Shown here: piece after piece, positions 1 through 8,129 of the stretch
Layout of the letters: each line of letters begins with the position of its first letter
Position numbering within the stretch: position 1 is the stretch's first letter
NCBI GenBank assembly: GCA_046351095.1
Contig: JAXLZC010000001.1
Location: forward strand, 2,604,001-2,668,000
DNA: 64,000 nt
Direction: 5' to 3'
Origin: BQWY01 sp046351095
Lineage (GTDB): Bacteria > Nitrospirota > Nitrospiria > Nitrospirales > Nitrospiraceae
The notes under the pieces: generated by a model
What the model was told of the DNA's origin: nothing
What the model saw: the letters and a program-made list of their open reading frames with translations, nothing else
Database searches by the model: none
Translations under genes and position numbers: made by a program

Positions 1-1298
1 CTCCGTCCGACCGACACGTGGCGGAACCCGAACGAGGTCACACGCTCCGAGTCATACACGTTGCGCAAATCGATCAAGAGCGATTGGCGCATCATCTTTT
101 TCAGCCGCTCGAAGTCCAACGTGCGGAACTGATTCCACTCGGTCATGATGATCAGCGCGTCCGCTCCCTGCGCCACATCGTAGGTGTCCTTGCAGGCACG
201 GATTCCCGGCAACAGCTTCGAAGCCTCTTCCATGGAGACCGGATCGAAGGCCTGTACCTTGGCCCCTTCCTTCATCATCTCGCCGAGAATCGTCAAGGCG
301 GGCGCTTCGCGGAGGTCGTTGGTGTTGGGTTTAAACGAGAGGCCCAAGACGCCGAAGACTTTCCCCTCGAGTCCGCCCGTCGCTTCGCGAATCTTCGTCA
401 CCATCCGCATGTGCTGCTCGTAGTTCACCTTCGCGGCGGCCGTAGCGATTTGCATGGTGAAGCCGGACCGTTCACCGGTCTGCACGAGCGCGGCCAGGTC
501 CTTGGGGAAACAGGATCCGCCGAAGCCCGGTCCCGCATGGAGAAACTTGTTGCCGATACGTTGATCCAGCCCCATGCCCTTGGACACCATCTGCACGTCG
601 GCGCCGACACGTTCGCAGAGGTTCGCCATCTCGTTGATGAACGAAATCTTCGTCGCGAGGAAGGCGTTGGAGGCGTACTTGATCATTTCGGCCGTCGGGA
701 TGTCGGTGACGACGAACGGCGTCTCGATCAAGTACAGCGGGCGATAGAGATCCTTCATGATCGCGACCGCTTGATCGCTATCCGCCCCGATGACGACGCG
801 ATTCGGGCGCATGAAATCTTCGATGGCGGACCCTTCCCGCAGGAACTCCGGGTTCGACACGATATCGAAACGATGTTTGCCCGCCTGGCTGGTCTTGATG
901 ACTTCGCGTAATTTTTCGCCGGTGCCAACGGGGACGGTCGACTTGGTGACGATGACCTTGTAGCCCGTCATGTTTTGTGCGATTCCGCGCCCGACCTGTT
1001 CGACGTACGACAAGTCCGCGGAACCGTCGGCCTTCGGTGGCGTGCCCACGGCAATAAAGATCACCAAAGCTTTATCGACCGCCTTCGCCACGTCGGTGGT
1101 GAAGCTCAGGCGACCTTCCTTGATGCCCTTGAGGACCAACTCCGTGATCCCCGGTTCGTAGAACGGCACTTCGCCCTTTTCCAGTCTGGCGATCCGGCTC
1201 GCATCCGTATCCATGCACGTCACGTGGACGCCGAATTCGGCGAAACACGCACCCGTGACGAGCCCCACGTACCCTGTGCCGATAACGCTGATGTGCAT
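1..1298 (-). CDS. ugd: UDP-glucose 6-dehydrogenase (3' end outside window)
   Basis: Oxidises UDP-glucose to UDP-glucuronate with two NAD+, a cytoplasmic step supplying precursors for capsule, exopolysaccharide or LPS sugars. Translation of the minus strand from ATG at 1298 begins MHISVIGTGYVGL, the Rossmann NAD-binding loop of the family. It continues with the substrate and catalytic segment GPGFGGSCFPKDL, placing the nucleophilic Cys at residue 263, and then the C-terminal domain motif LSFKPNTNDLREAP. The frame stays open for 432 codons to the window edge, near the usual family length of about 430-450, so only a few residues are probably missing. The start is backed by GGAGGAAGG just upstream. 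A good sigma70-type promoter lies 60-90 bases upstream. The family assignment is firm; the exact polysaccharide served is unknown. Confidence 0.95.
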   Translation of the reverse strand, partial: MHISVIGTGYVGLVTGACFAEFGVHVTCMDTDASRIARLEKGEVPFYEPGITELVLKGIKEGRLSFTTDVAKAVDKALVIFIAVGTPPKADGSADLSYVEQVGRGIAQNMTGYKVIVTKSTVPVGTGEKLREVIKTSQAGKHRFDIVSNPEFLREGSAIEDFMRPNRVVIGADSDQAVAIMKDLYRPLYLIETPFVVTDIPTAEMIKYASNAFLATKISFINEMANLCERVGADVQMVSKGMGLDQRIGNKFLHAGPGFGGSCFPKDLAALVQTGERSGFTMQIATAAAKVNYEQHMRMVTKIREATGGLEGKVFGVLGLSFKPNTNDLREAPALTILGEMMKEGAKVQAFDPVSMEEASKLLPGIRACKDTYDVAQGADALIIMTEWNQFRTLDFERLKKMMRQSLLIDLRNVYDSERVTSFGFRHVSVGR

Positions 1299-1360
1299 GG
1301 ACCCTTCCTCCCTTAGGCGATCACTGCAAGACGATCCGGTCCGAGCCGATCGTGTACAGA

Positions 1361-1389
1361 ACTATACTGGATGGGTCCTAGGCCGACAA
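1361..1389 (-). promoter_or_regulatory. Candidate sigma70 promoter for ugd
   Basis: On the minus strand TTGTCG (1389-1384) and TATAGT (1366-1361) are separated by 17 bases, about 63 bases upstream of the ugd start. This is a match by eye only. Confidence 0.5.
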
Positions 1390-1478
1390 GGAAAATTGCC
1401 TACGTGGCGATGTGCGCATCGTGCCGTACGTGTGGAGCAAGGGCCACGCCCTGCCACGAGAACGTGTGTCGCAGCGCG

Positions 1479-1508
1479 TTGACAGCCTGTGAAGCGCATG
1501 CATAGAAT
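1479..1508 (+). promoter_or_regulatory. Candidate sigma70 promoter for the CBS-domain gene
   Basis: Consensus -35 TTGACA (1479-1484), 18-base spacer, -10 TAGAAT (1503-1508), ending about 100 bases before the gene start at 1611. The -35 is perfect and the -10 is one mismatch from consensus. Confidence 0.5.
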
Positions 1509-1610
1509 CCGGCCCGTCTCGTATGGCCGATCCATCATGGTGGGGCGAGTCGCGCCGATCTGTCAGAATTCTGGACGACATCGGCCGAGCGCACATAGGA
1601 GGGATTGCGT

Positions 1611-2015
1611 ATGTCCACACCAGGCGTGATGGCGCGACCCTTAGCGATTTTGATGAACCGTGCGCCGCGGACGATCCATGTCACGGCGACCCTGGCCGAG
1701 GCCGCGGTCCGTATGCGGGACGAACGTGTCGGCGCATTGTTGGTGAAGGACGGCGATCGCCACGTCGGCTTGATCAGCGAGACCGATCTCGTGCGTCGCG
1801 GGATGGCCGTGCATCTGGACCCGCAGGTCGAGCAGGTCCGGCGAGTGATGAGCCAACCGCTGGTGAGTATTTCCATCGAACGGACCGCCCATGACGCCAG
1901 CGATCTCATGGCCGAGCACGGCATCCGACATCTGGTCGTCACCGAAGATCATGAAATCGTCGGCATGCTCTCCGTCCGCGACCTGCTCCGATATTTCAAG
2001 AATTGGGGAGGGTGA
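1611..2015 (+). CDS. Two-CBS-domain protein
   Basis: A 134-residue cytoplasmic protein made almost entirely of a tandem CBS pair (Bateman module), which typically binds adenine nucleotides or S-adenosylmethionine and regulates a partner. Repeat 1 runs over about residues 10-62 (rTIHVTATLAEAAVRM ... GLISETDLVRRG). Repeat 2 spans about 75-130 (VSISIERTAHDASDLM ... IVGMLSVRDLLRYF). The paired G-h-h-S-x-x-D-L endings are diagnostic. I chose ATG 1611 because AGGAGGG ends 7 bases upstream; a TTG two codons earlier has no such site. There is no fused effector domain, and the next gene gives no clear hint of a partner. The domain call is firm; ligand and target are unknown. Confidence 0.88.
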   Translation: MSTPGVMARPLAILMNRAPRTIHVTATLAEAAVRMRDERVGALLVKDGDRHVGLISETDLVRRGMAVHLDPQVEQVRRVMSQPLVSISIERTAHDASDLMAEHGIRHLVVTEDHEIVGMLSVRDLLRYFKNWGG

Positions 2016-2099
2016 GGACGCTCGTCATCCTCGGCCGTCGGTCGTTGTGCTGATGCGCCGGTCCCGCTCCATGCTCCAGCCGGCTGCACTACTCGCCCA

Positions 2100-3632
2100 A
2101 TGATGCTCCCGATTACCGCCTTTCTCTCCGGCGCCATCGTCATGGCCATGGAGATCCTGGGCAGCCGCCTCCTGGCGCCCGTCTTCGGCAATTCTTTATT
2201 TGTGTGGGGCGCCTTGATCGGCGTCATTTTGGCCGCCATGAGCTCAGGCTACGCCTTCGGCGGCTGGGCGAGCGATCGGTTTCCCGGACATCGTGTACTC
2301 GCGGGACTGTTCGTGGGGTCCGGGCTTTGGACCGTCGCCTTGGCCGGTATTTCGCAGACCGTGCTGACCTCGGTGGCGTCGTGGATCGACGATCCGCGTT
2401 GGGGGCCCTGCGTGGCGGGGACGATTCTGCTGGCGCCGCCCGCGTTCGGCCTCAGCGGTATTTTGCCGGCGCTGCTTCGCTTAGCCGTCCACGATATGGG
2501 CCATCTCGGGCGGAGCACGGGGCGGATGATTGCGGTCTCGACCGTCGGAAGTTTGGTCGGTACCTGGGGGACGGCGTTTTTTCTCCTCTCATGGGTGGGA
2601 ACGCGGTGGCTGTTGATTGGGCTGGGGCTCGCGCAGCTGGCGTTGGGACTCGTGTGGATGCTTGGCCGCGGTGCCTTCCTGCGTACGGCGACTACCGCCA
2701 CCCTGGCCGGACTAGTCGGAGTGGGCTGGTTGGCCGCGCACCCGTTGTCGCCGATGGCCATGCCGGTCTACCAAGAGGAAAGTCCGTACCAGCAACTACG
2801 CGTACGTGACGACGACCTGTTTCGCTACCTCATCCTCGATCGGACGTTTCACGCCGTCATGTGGAAGACGGATCCCGTCCAACTGTACCTACCCTACAGC
2901 CAAGCCATGATGCTGGCCTTTACGTTCGTGCCCGAGCCGTCGCGTGCGCTGATCCTCGGGCATGGCGGGGGCTCGTTGGCCAAGTGGTTGGGGGCGACCT
3001 ATCCGAAGATGGAATTGGACACGGTCGAGGTCGACCCGTCGGTGGCGCGGGTGGCAGAGGAGTATTTCGGTTATACGCCGGCGCCGACGCACCATGTGTA
3101 TGTGAAGGACGCGCGCGCCTTTTTGCAGGCGCGCCAGACGCAGTACGACATCATTTGGATGGATGCGTTTGCGCGCCACATGATTCCCTTCCACCTGACG
3201 ACGCGGGAATTTTATGCGGAGTTGCGGCGGCGGCTGTCGCCGGGCGGGGTGCTGGCGGTGAACCTGGCCTCATCCGGAGAAGGCGGCGATCTCGCGCGTG
3301 AGCGAGCGGTAGTGGAAACGCTTCGGACCACGTTCCCGACCGTCGAGACGCTGTCTGTGCAGGGGCCGTGGAAGTCCAAGCAGGGGCGTGCGCGCAATCT
3401 GATTTTTTTCGCCGGGGCGCCGGTCGATGGGCAGGGTGTGGCGACGGCTCAGATGCGGACGCCGCAGATGATTGCGGATCGGAAGCTCCCGATCGAAGCG
3501 CTTGAGCTGTGGGCGACGCGCCGCACGGAGCCGTGGTCGTCAGGGGCGGTGCTGACCGACGACTTTGCGCCCTACGATCTGTTGATGGGGCGTGATGTCG
3601 AGGCGCCCGCGCTCGACGGTCCGACGCGGTAA
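2100..3632 (+). CDS. Membrane-fused spermidine synthase-like protein
   Basis: A 510-residue protein. Roughly the first 215 residues are hydrophobic, with about six or seven predicted membrane helices beginning MMLPITAFLSGAIVMAMEI, a known fused N-terminal module of bacterial spermidine synthase-like proteins. The C-terminal half (about 225-500) is a class I methyltransferase-type fold of the SpeE family. It has the glycine-rich loop ILGHGGGSLAKWL, the acidic TVEVDPSVARVAEEYF strand and the later DIIWMDAF catalytic-Asp region. Aminopropyl transfer is therefore possible, but many fused members have no proven substrate and no decarboxylase lies nearby. ATG 2100 is the first in-frame start after the upstream stop, and ATG 2103 is equally possible. 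No strong ribosome site is visible. Confidence 0.8.
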   Translation: MMLPITAFLSGAIVMAMEILGSRLLAPVFGNSLFVWGALIGVILAAMSSGYAFGGWASDRFPGHRVLAGLFVGSGLWTVALAGISQTVLTSVASWIDDPRWGPCVAGTILLAPPAFGLSGILPALLRLAVHDMGHLGRSTGRMIAVSTVGSLVGTWGTAFFLLSWVGTRWLLIGLGLAQLALGLVWMLGRGAFLRTATTATLAGLVGVGWLAAHPLSPMAMPVYQEESPYQQLRVRDDDLFRYLILDRTFHAVMWKTDPVQLYLPYSQAMMLAFTFVPEPSRALILGHGGGSLAKWLGATYPKMELDTVEVDPSVARVAEEYFGYTPAPTHHVYVKDARAFLQARQTQYDIIWMDAFARHMIPFHLTTREFYAELRRRLSPGGVLAVNLASSGEGGDLARERAVVETLRTTFPTVETLSVQGPWKSKQGRARNLIFFAGAPVDGQGVATAQMRTPQMIADRKLPIEALELWATRRTEPWSSGAVLTDDFAPYDLLMGRDVEAPALDGPTR

Positions 3633-3718
3633 CGGATTCTCAGCGCGCGCTGTATGAATCGGTCGGAATGCGGTCGTTGCGGTTGAAATAGCCGCCCAGT
3701 GGACCGGGCAGTTCGTCC

Positions 3719-3748
3719 TTGCTTCCCTTTGAAGCGCTGTGCTATAAG
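3719..3748 (+). promoter_or_regulatory. Candidate promoter for the cupredoxin gene
   Basis: TTGCTT (3719-3724), 18-base spacer, TATAAG (3743-3748). Downstream, in what would be the 5' leader, there is a small hairpin (7-bp arms at 3762-3768 and 3775-3781). The gene starts at 3873 after AGGAGGT. Confidence 0.45.
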
Positions 3749-3872
3749 CTCGCGCTGTTCTGCCGGTCTGTGGGGACCGGCTTGCGTTCTTTGCAGTGAC
3801 TGGACACGATTCAGGGTTTCGGACCTAGGCGTTCGGGTTCATCTCATTACTCTTCCCCTAAGGAGGTCAGTC

Positions 3873-4349
3873 ATGGGTAAGGCGTTCATCTCAGTTTTTT
3901 TCGGTCTCATGGCGCTCATGGCGGCGAACAATGCTATGGCGTTGCAGGCGGGCGGTGTGGAAGTCGGCGATTTGGAAACCGGATCGGTGGTCGGCCAGCC
4001 GTTTAGAGAGCTCGAAGTCGACGCGTCGCTCTACGCCGTCGAAATCGGCAACATGAAGGCCTGGTATCCGCCAAACACGATCATCGATTTCAAGGTGCGT
4101 CCGGGCCGTCCGGTCGTCTTGAAGGTGACGAACAACTCGACCGCGGATCATGGCTTCCAGATGACCGATGCCGTGAATGCCGTCTCCCCGTTCGTCGTGA
4201 AGGCAGAAGTCGTGTTGAAGCCGGGCGAGACCAAGTACATTGGTATCCCGACCAGCGACCTCTTCTATGCGACGCAGGGCAACGTGTTGACCTATCGCTG
4301 CCATCTCCATCCGGCCCACGTGGGTGGGAAGTTGTTGATGATCAAGTAG
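3873..4349 (+). CDS. Exported cupredoxin-domain protein
   Basis: A 158-residue protein with an N-terminal signal peptide (hydrophobic run FISVFFGLMALMAANNAMA, likely cut after AMA) and a beta-sandwich resembling cupredoxins. Copper-ligand candidates are His93 in ADHGF and the cluster Cys143-His144-x-His146-x2-His149 ... Met156 near the C terminus. The doubled Cys-His-x-His pattern recalls small blue/red copper proteins or a COX2-like site, so periplasmic electron transfer or copper binding is likely. I chose ATG 3873 because AGGAGGT lies at the right distance and the signal peptide starts there. It is monocistronic, with its own promoter candidate and a very strong terminator. Whether it carries one copper (type 1) or a two-copper CuA-like centre cannot be told by eye. 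Confidence 0.75.
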   Translation: MGKAFISVFFGLMALMAANNAMALQAGGVEVGDLETGSVVGQPFRELEVDASLYAVEIGNMKAWYPPNTIIDFKVRPGRPVVLKVTNNSTADHGFQMTDAVNAVSPFVVKAEVVLKPGETKYIGIPTSDLFYATQGNVLTYRCHLHPAHVGGKLLMIK

Positions 4350-4377
4350 TCGATCGGTCGGTCTAGGGTTTGCAGAC

Positions 4378-4420
4378 GAAGGCCCCGAGCAGGGTTTCCT
4401 GCTCGGGGCCTTCGCGTTTC
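4378..4420 (+). terminator. Rho-independent terminator after the cupredoxin gene
   Basis: Perfect 15-bp stem (4378-4392 with 4399-4413) around a 6-base loop, followed by a short T-rich run. It lies between the convergent genes ending at 4349 and 4440. Confidence 0.8.
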
Positions 4421-4439
4421 TCTCGCCTGTATCTGTCGT

Positions 4440-4835
4440 TTACACGTCTTCCGGCTTACAGTCCGCGTCTCCCGTCACCGCAATGCGTTGCGCGCCGACG
4501 ACCTGTCCACGAGCGATCAGCAGTAGGAACCGTTCGGCTTGCGGAGCCGTGTCGCCCGTCCAGCGAACGACCGTGCTGATATCGACGGTGACTTCGTCTT
4601 CTTCCACCGTCGCATAATTGACCACCCAAAAATGTTCGCGACTGCCGGCGGACGTTTTCTTCACGAAGGTTTCGATCAACGACCAGAGGTCCGGCGATTC
4701 CGCTGGTTCGCCGGTGAGGGCGTCGATCTCGGGGGATGAAGAGACAGCGGACGGCGGCTGGGCACCCGCAGGGTGAGGCGAGGTGAGGACGAACGTGAGG
4801 CCGAGAACGGCAAGGGCACAAGAGACACGTCGCAT
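4440..4835 (-). CDS. Small exported protein of unknown function
   Basis: 131 residues. The N terminus MRRVSCALAVLGLTFVLTS followed by a small-residue region ending AGA is a typical Sec signal peptide, so the mature protein is probably periplasmic. The mature part is acidic and forms a small mixed alpha/beta region (FWVVNYATVEEDEVTVDI, then a strand-rich stretch ending with a lone Cys near the C terminus). I recognise no family. ATG 4835 is chosen because GAGGAGGTG precedes it at normal spacing; the reading frame upstream of it lacks coding character. It converges on the cupredoxin gene and is separated from the ferredoxin gene by hairpins, so it is probably transcribed alone. Confidence 0.7.
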   Translation of the reverse strand: MRRVSCALAVLGLTFVLTSPHPAGAQPPSAVSSSPEIDALTGEPAESPDLWSLIETFVKKTSAGSREHFWVVNYATVEEDEVTVDISTVVRWTGDTAPQAERFLLLIARGQVVGAQRIAVTGDADCKPEDV

Positions 4836-4971
4836 GAGGCACCTCCTCGTCGGATCCGCGATAGGTCGCGACTCGAGTAGTCGCGCATCGGCGGGTCGGT
4901 AGTCGGTTGGGTCACCGCGTGGTCGATCTGCTCCTAGTCTACTGCGTGAGCGGTGGAGGCGCGAGCAGATG

Positions 4972-5001
4972 CGCAAAACCGCCCCGGCATGCCTCCGGGG
5001 C
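4972..5001 (-). terminator. Second hairpin downstream of the ferredoxin gene
   Basis: Seven-bp GC stem (4981-4987 with 4995-5001), 7-base loop, followed on the minus strand by GGTTTTG. It stands in tandem with the stronger hairpin at 5023-5058. Confidence 0.5.
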
Positions 5002-5011
5002 GAATGTTGGC

Positions 5012-5058
5012 CCCAAAACGGAAGCGGCCCCGCCACGATAACTCGTAACGGGGCCGCT
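5012..5058 (-). terminator. Rho-independent terminator of the ferredoxin gene
   Basis: Perfect 10-bp GC-rich stem (5023-5032 with 5049-5058) and 16-base loop, followed on the minus strand by TTCCGTTTTGG. It begins 28 bases after the ferredoxin stop codon. Confidence 0.65.
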
Positions 5059-5085
5059 GTCTCGATACAAACGGAACGGGGCGAC

Positions 5086-5433
5086 TTAGTTGCGCACGCC
5101 GCTCCAGACCTTCGCCGGATCGATCGCCTTTTCCGGATTCACGGTCTTCGCCTTTTCCAATAAGACTTCGGTCGTTTCCGGATAGGCCGGGTCGGAGATG
5201 CAGCAGTTGTCCACCGGGCAAACGGCCGCGCATTGCGGTTCGTCGAAGTGCCCGACGCACTCGGTGCAGCGATCGTGGGTGATGACATAGATGCTGTCAC
5301 CGACGCCCTGGCCGTCGCCTACGTGGAAGCCCTTGGACTCCGCATCGCTTCGTGTTTCGAAAATGGCTTCATTCGGGCATTCCGGCAGACAAGCGCCGCA
5401 AGAAATGCATTCATCGGTAATCAGCAGTGACAT
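5086..5433 (-). CDS. 2[4Fe-4S] ferredoxin
   Basis: A 115-residue cytoplasmic electron carrier. Cluster 1 ligands are Cys9, Cys12, Cys15 and the remote-type Cys19 before Pro (CISCGACLPECP). The second set is CTEC followed after eight residues by C-x3-CP, with the longer loop typical of the YfhL/Alvin subgroup of low-potential ferredoxins. About 35 residues are inserted between the two halves and a helical C-terminal tail follows. ATG 5433 has AAGGAGG just upstream. It has its own promoter candidate and two terminator hairpins, so it is monocistronic. No partner oxidoreductase is next to it, so the redox partner is unknown. Confidence 0.9.
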   Translation of the reverse strand: MSLLITDECISCGACLPECPNEAIFETRSDAESKGFHVGDGQGVGDSIYVITHDRCTECVGHFDEPQCAAVCPVDNCCISDPAYPETTEVLLEKAKTVNPEKAIDPAKVWSGVRN

Positions 5434-5820
5434 AACCTGTGCCTCCTTATCGACACGACCACAATCCCTGAATCACCTGCGTGAACGCCGTTGCGTTCCC
5501 CGCATCGTCGCTGCCTCCGCGACGTGTGACGTACATATGAAAACGCTGCGCACAGCCTTCACAGTTGCATCGAATGCGGGCTGCATTCTAGACTGCCAAA
5601 ATTCTGCAAGTCAACGGGCCGCGTGCGGCGCAGAAGCCCTATCTCATTGATCTCGTGGGCCCTTGGGCCTAGGTGCTGTGCGCATGTCGATGAAGAGTGC
5701 GCGCAGGCGTCGGCCTGTGTACGGTCTCGGTGTATGTGCGACGCGTCGCGTGGAGATCGTCCGCGTCGATGCGCAGCGATGTCACGCGGACGGCGTGTAG
5801 CGAAAAGGCGGTCACTCGAC
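5434..5820. other. Intergenic region between ferredoxin and DUF192 genes
   Basis: 387 bases with a minus-strand promoter candidate for the ferredoxin (5585-5614). A reading frame continuous with the DUF192 gene extends back to 5623, but its residues are Arg/Cys-rich and do not look coding. I see nothing else here. Confidence 0.5.
5585..5614 (-). promoter_or_regulatory. Candidate sigma70 promoter for the ferredoxin gene
   Basis: On the minus strand TTGACT (5614-5609), 18-base spacer, TAGAAT (5590-5585), about 150 bases upstream of the ferredoxin start. Confidence 0.5.
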
Positions 5821-6312
5821 ATGGGCGGTTTTGGGGCGCTGCTCTCGAATGCGCGGCATCGCATCGGCTTGCTGATTGCGATGGCGATTTTGTTGATGTC
5901 GCTCAGCGTCATCCTCAGCGGCGATAAAGAAACGGAGACGATCCGCATCGCCTTTCCCAATGAGCAGACGTTGGAAGGGGAAGTGGCGAATACGCCGGAG
6001 AAGTTGCTGTTTGGTCTGGCGTTTCGCGACAGCATGCCGGCAGGCGCAGCGATGTTGTTCATCTACGATCAGTCCGGACTCCACCGTGTGTGGACGAAAG
6101 CCTATCGGTTCCCGGTCGATATCGTCTGGGCGGATGAGAGCAAACACATCGTGCATATTTTGGAAGGCGTGCCGCCCTGTGCGCAGGAACCTTGCACACG
6201 ATACGGACCGCCGCCGTCGGACGCGCGCTACGTGATCGAAACGAATGCCGGTGTCGTGAAGCAGTTAGGCATCGCCGTCGGGATGGAGATGAAGTTTACC
6301 TTGGTCATGTGA
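5821..6312 (+). CDS. DUF192 family membrane-anchored protein
   Basis: 163 residues. One hydrophobic segment (about 14-34, IGLLIAMAILLMSLSVILSG) acts as signal or membrane anchor and is followed by a DUF192 domain. The hallmark stretch is FGLAFRDSMPAGAAMLFIYD ... HRVWTKAYRFPVDIVWAD, matching the family pattern of R-x-x-M-x-x-x-x-G-M-h-F and W-M-K-N-T-x-x-P-L-D-h-h-F. The family sits outside the cytoplasm and has no settled biochemical role. ATG 5821 gives a sensible anchor; the ribosome site is weak (AAGGCGGT). A CAQEPC pair before the last strand could form a disulphide. Confidence 0.85.
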   Translation: MGGFGALLSNARHRIGLLIAMAILLMSLSVILSGDKETETIRIAFPNEQTLEGEVANTPEKLLFGLAFRDSMPAGAAMLFIYDQSGLHRVWTKAYRFPVDIVWADESKHIVHILEGVPPCAQEPCTRYGPPPSDARYVIETNAGVVKQLGIAVGMEMKFTLVM

Positions 6313-6417
6313 CGTGGTAAGGTCCCGCGCCGTTGCGTCAAATGCCAGTGTGTGCGGTCTTGTGATGCGGCCTGTACCTGAAGAAGAAGGGCATGTCCAT
6401 GATGGCATGCGGACGAT

Positions 6418-6735
6418 ATGGACGGATTCGAGTTGGTTGCGCAGATGGACGAGGTGCCGGTTGGCGGAACCAAGCTGGTCAAGGTGCAGTCGCGCCCGAT
6501 TGCACTCTTCAACGTCAATGGGCAGATCTATGCGATTCACGACCTTTGTCCGCACGAAGGCGGGCCGTTGCATGAGGGGCGCTTGAAGGGCTGCGTCATC
6601 GCCTGTCCCTGGCACGACCTTGCGTTCGACGTCCGCAATGGACGGGGCACGGACGGCGGCGGCTATTGTGTCGGCAGTTACGAGGTCAAAATCGACGGGA
6701 CCGCCATCTATGTGGGGCCGCGTCGTCGCGGATAG
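6418..6735 (+). CDS. Rieske [2Fe-2S] ferredoxin
   Basis: A 105-residue soluble protein consisting of a single Rieske domain. The cluster ligands are Cys44-x-His46 (CPHEGG) and Cys63-x2-His66 (CPWHDLAF). The second box lacks the disulphide cysteines of bc1-type Rieske proteins, so this resembles the NirD/BphF-type electron-transfer ferredoxins of oxygenases or nitrite reductases. No oxygenase or reductase is adjacent, so the acceptor is unknown. The ATG at 6418 gives the normal family N terminus; upstream sequence offers only a weak GGACG ribosome site. Confidence 0.92.
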   Translation: MDGFELVAQMDEVPVGGTKLVKVQSRPIALFNVNGQIYAIHDLCPHEGGPLHEGRLKGCVIACPWHDLAFDVRNGRGTDGGGYCVGSYEVKIDGTAIYVGPRRRG

Positions 6736-6798
6736 GGTTGTTGCACAATCGGCTGCGCTGAGTGGTGTAGCTGCAGACTGAGAACTAAGGCGGAGCGC

Positions 6799-7143
6799 GT
6801 GGGAACCGGGCAGGCGAGCGGAAAAAGCGAGACGGATGCAATGACGCGTGTGGTGACGTCACGTCCCGGTGCGTCTGTGATCGTCAATCTCTGGGAAGAT
6901 CGGACCCGCGGTGAACAGTGGGTGCCGACCTTCGACCGCACGGCCCTTTCGTTGGTCGCCGACGACTATCTGCGTATCGCCAGCAACAACGCCGTGGACA
7001 CAGGCCAACGTACGTTCGAATTTTCCGTCGTCCGTTCCGGTCGCCATCGCATACTGTTCGAAAAGCGGATGGGCTGGAAGTTCACCGCTGAAGATCGCCG
7101 TGTGTTTGTGGTCGATGCGGGTGATCCGGCGTCCGGCGCCTAG
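6799..7143 (+). CDS. Small protein, possible chagasin-like (I42) fold
   Basis: 114 residues, no signal peptide. The pattern SVIVNLWEDRT...W ... DDYLRIASNN ... GQRTFEFSVVRSGRHRILFEKRMGWKF is reminiscent of chagasin-family cysteine-protease inhibitors. In those proteins an F-x-F-x-x-x-x-x-G strand and a final R-x-W-E loop face the protease. The first inhibitory loop (NPTTGY) is not present, so the match is weak and function is unproven. GTG 6799 is preferred because AAGGCGGAG lies just before it; ATG 6841 would give a 100-residue protein. It is followed after 53 bases by the D-amino acid transaminase gene. Confidence 0.5.
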   Translation: MGTGQASGKSETDAMTRVVTSRPGASVIVNLWEDRTRGEQWVPTFDRTALSLVADDYLRIASNNAVDTGQRTFEFSVVRSGRHRILFEKRMGWKFTAEDRRVFVVDAGDPASGA

Positions 7144-7196
7144 CCCGTTCTTCGTGCCGATCGTTCGGCGCACGCACGCCGTTGCCACCGACAGTT

Positions 7197-8045
7197 ATGC
7201 CCAACCTTGCCTACATCGACGGAACCTTTCTCCCGCTTGCGGAGGCCAAGGTCTCGATCGAAGACCGCGGCTACCAATTCGGCGACGGGATCTACGAAGT
7301 CATCAGGACCTATCGGGGGAAACCGTTTCAGTTGGCGGCGCACCTCGATCGTTTAGCGACGAGCGCGCGCGCATTGTCGTTCGAGCTCCCGCGATCGCTT
7401 GCCGATCTCACGACAATTATCGAGGATGGTGTCCGGCGCGCCGCCCATCCCGACACAAAAATTTATCTCCAAGTGTCGCGCGGGGTCGCTCCGCGGGACC
7501 ATGCCTTTCCGAAAGGCGCCGTCCCCACGCTGGTCTTGACGTTCACCGCGCTGATGCCGCTCGATCCGGCGCGCCAGTCCACCGGCGTCTCCGCAATCTT
7601 CACCGACGATCTTCGCTGGGCGCGATGCGACATCAAGAGCCTGAACTTGCTCGGCAACGTGCTCGCGCGCCAACGCGCGCTCGATGCCGGTGCCTTCGAA
7701 GCGTTATTAGTGCGGCAGGGGCAGGTTACCGAAGGCTCGGTCAGTAATGTGGTGATCGTCGAAAACGGAGCGCTCGCCACCACGCCATTGGGCCCGACGA
7801 TTCTGGCAGGTGTCACGCGGCAGGTGGTGCTGGATCTTGCGCGACGTAATGGCATCGCCGTGCACGAAACTTCGTTGCCGATGGAACGGGTACGCCACGC
7901 GCAGGAAGTGTTTCTGACGGGGACGACGGTCGAGGTACTACCGATCGTTCGTATCGACGGTCGTCCGGTCGGTGCCGGTGTGCCGGGTCCAGTGACGCAA
8001 CAGCTTCAGAATCTGTTTCGGACGTTCACGCAGGCGGGGTCATAA
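7197..8045 (+). CDS. dat: D-amino acid transaminase (class IV aminotransferase)
   Basis: 282-residue PLP enzyme that interconverts D-alanine and D-glutamate with their keto acids, supplying peptidoglycan precursors. The Schiff-base lysine is Lys147 in RCDIKSLNLL and the pyridine-nitrogen Glu is Glu179 in VTEGSVSN, both in the form seen in Bacillus D-alanine transaminases. The phosphate-cup motif ends with LTGTTVEVLPI. Branched-chain or aminodeoxychorismate lyase activity is the main alternative within fold class IV, but the lysine context favours Dat. ATG 7197 starts the usual family N terminus (MPNLAYIDG); an earlier TTG at 7182 is unlikely. Confidence 0.85.
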   Translation: MPNLAYIDGTFLPLAEAKVSIEDRGYQFGDGIYEVIRTYRGKPFQLAAHLDRLATSARALSFELPRSLADLTTIIEDGVRRAAHPDTKIYLQVSRGVAPRDHAFPKGAVPTLVLTFTALMPLDPARQSTGVSAIFTDDLRWARCDIKSLNLLGNVLARQRALDAGAFEALLVRQGQVTEGSVSNVVIVENGALATTPLGPTILAGVTRQVVLDLARRNGIAVHETSLPMERVRHAQEVFLTGTTVEVLPIVRIDGRPVGAGVPGPVTQQLQNLFRTFTQAGS

Positions 8046-8129
8046 GCGAGCGGTATCGGCCTGTCTGGGAGCGCCTTCAGAGCCGGTGGTTTAGACCTTC
8101 AGGTGTGACCCAGAGACCGTCCCTCGCCC

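Larger units (their letters stand above)
1299..1610. other. Divergent intergenic region ugd / CBS protein
   Basis: A 312-base gap between two divergent genes. It holds the two promoter candidates listed separately (1361-1389 minus, 1479-1508 plus). I see no coding frame with a plausible start and no notable repeat in it. Confidence 0.6.

Noticed and set aside
5623..5820. N-terminal extension of the DUF192 gene.
   Set aside because: Arg/Cys-rich, no homology to the family and no ribosome site at the longer start.
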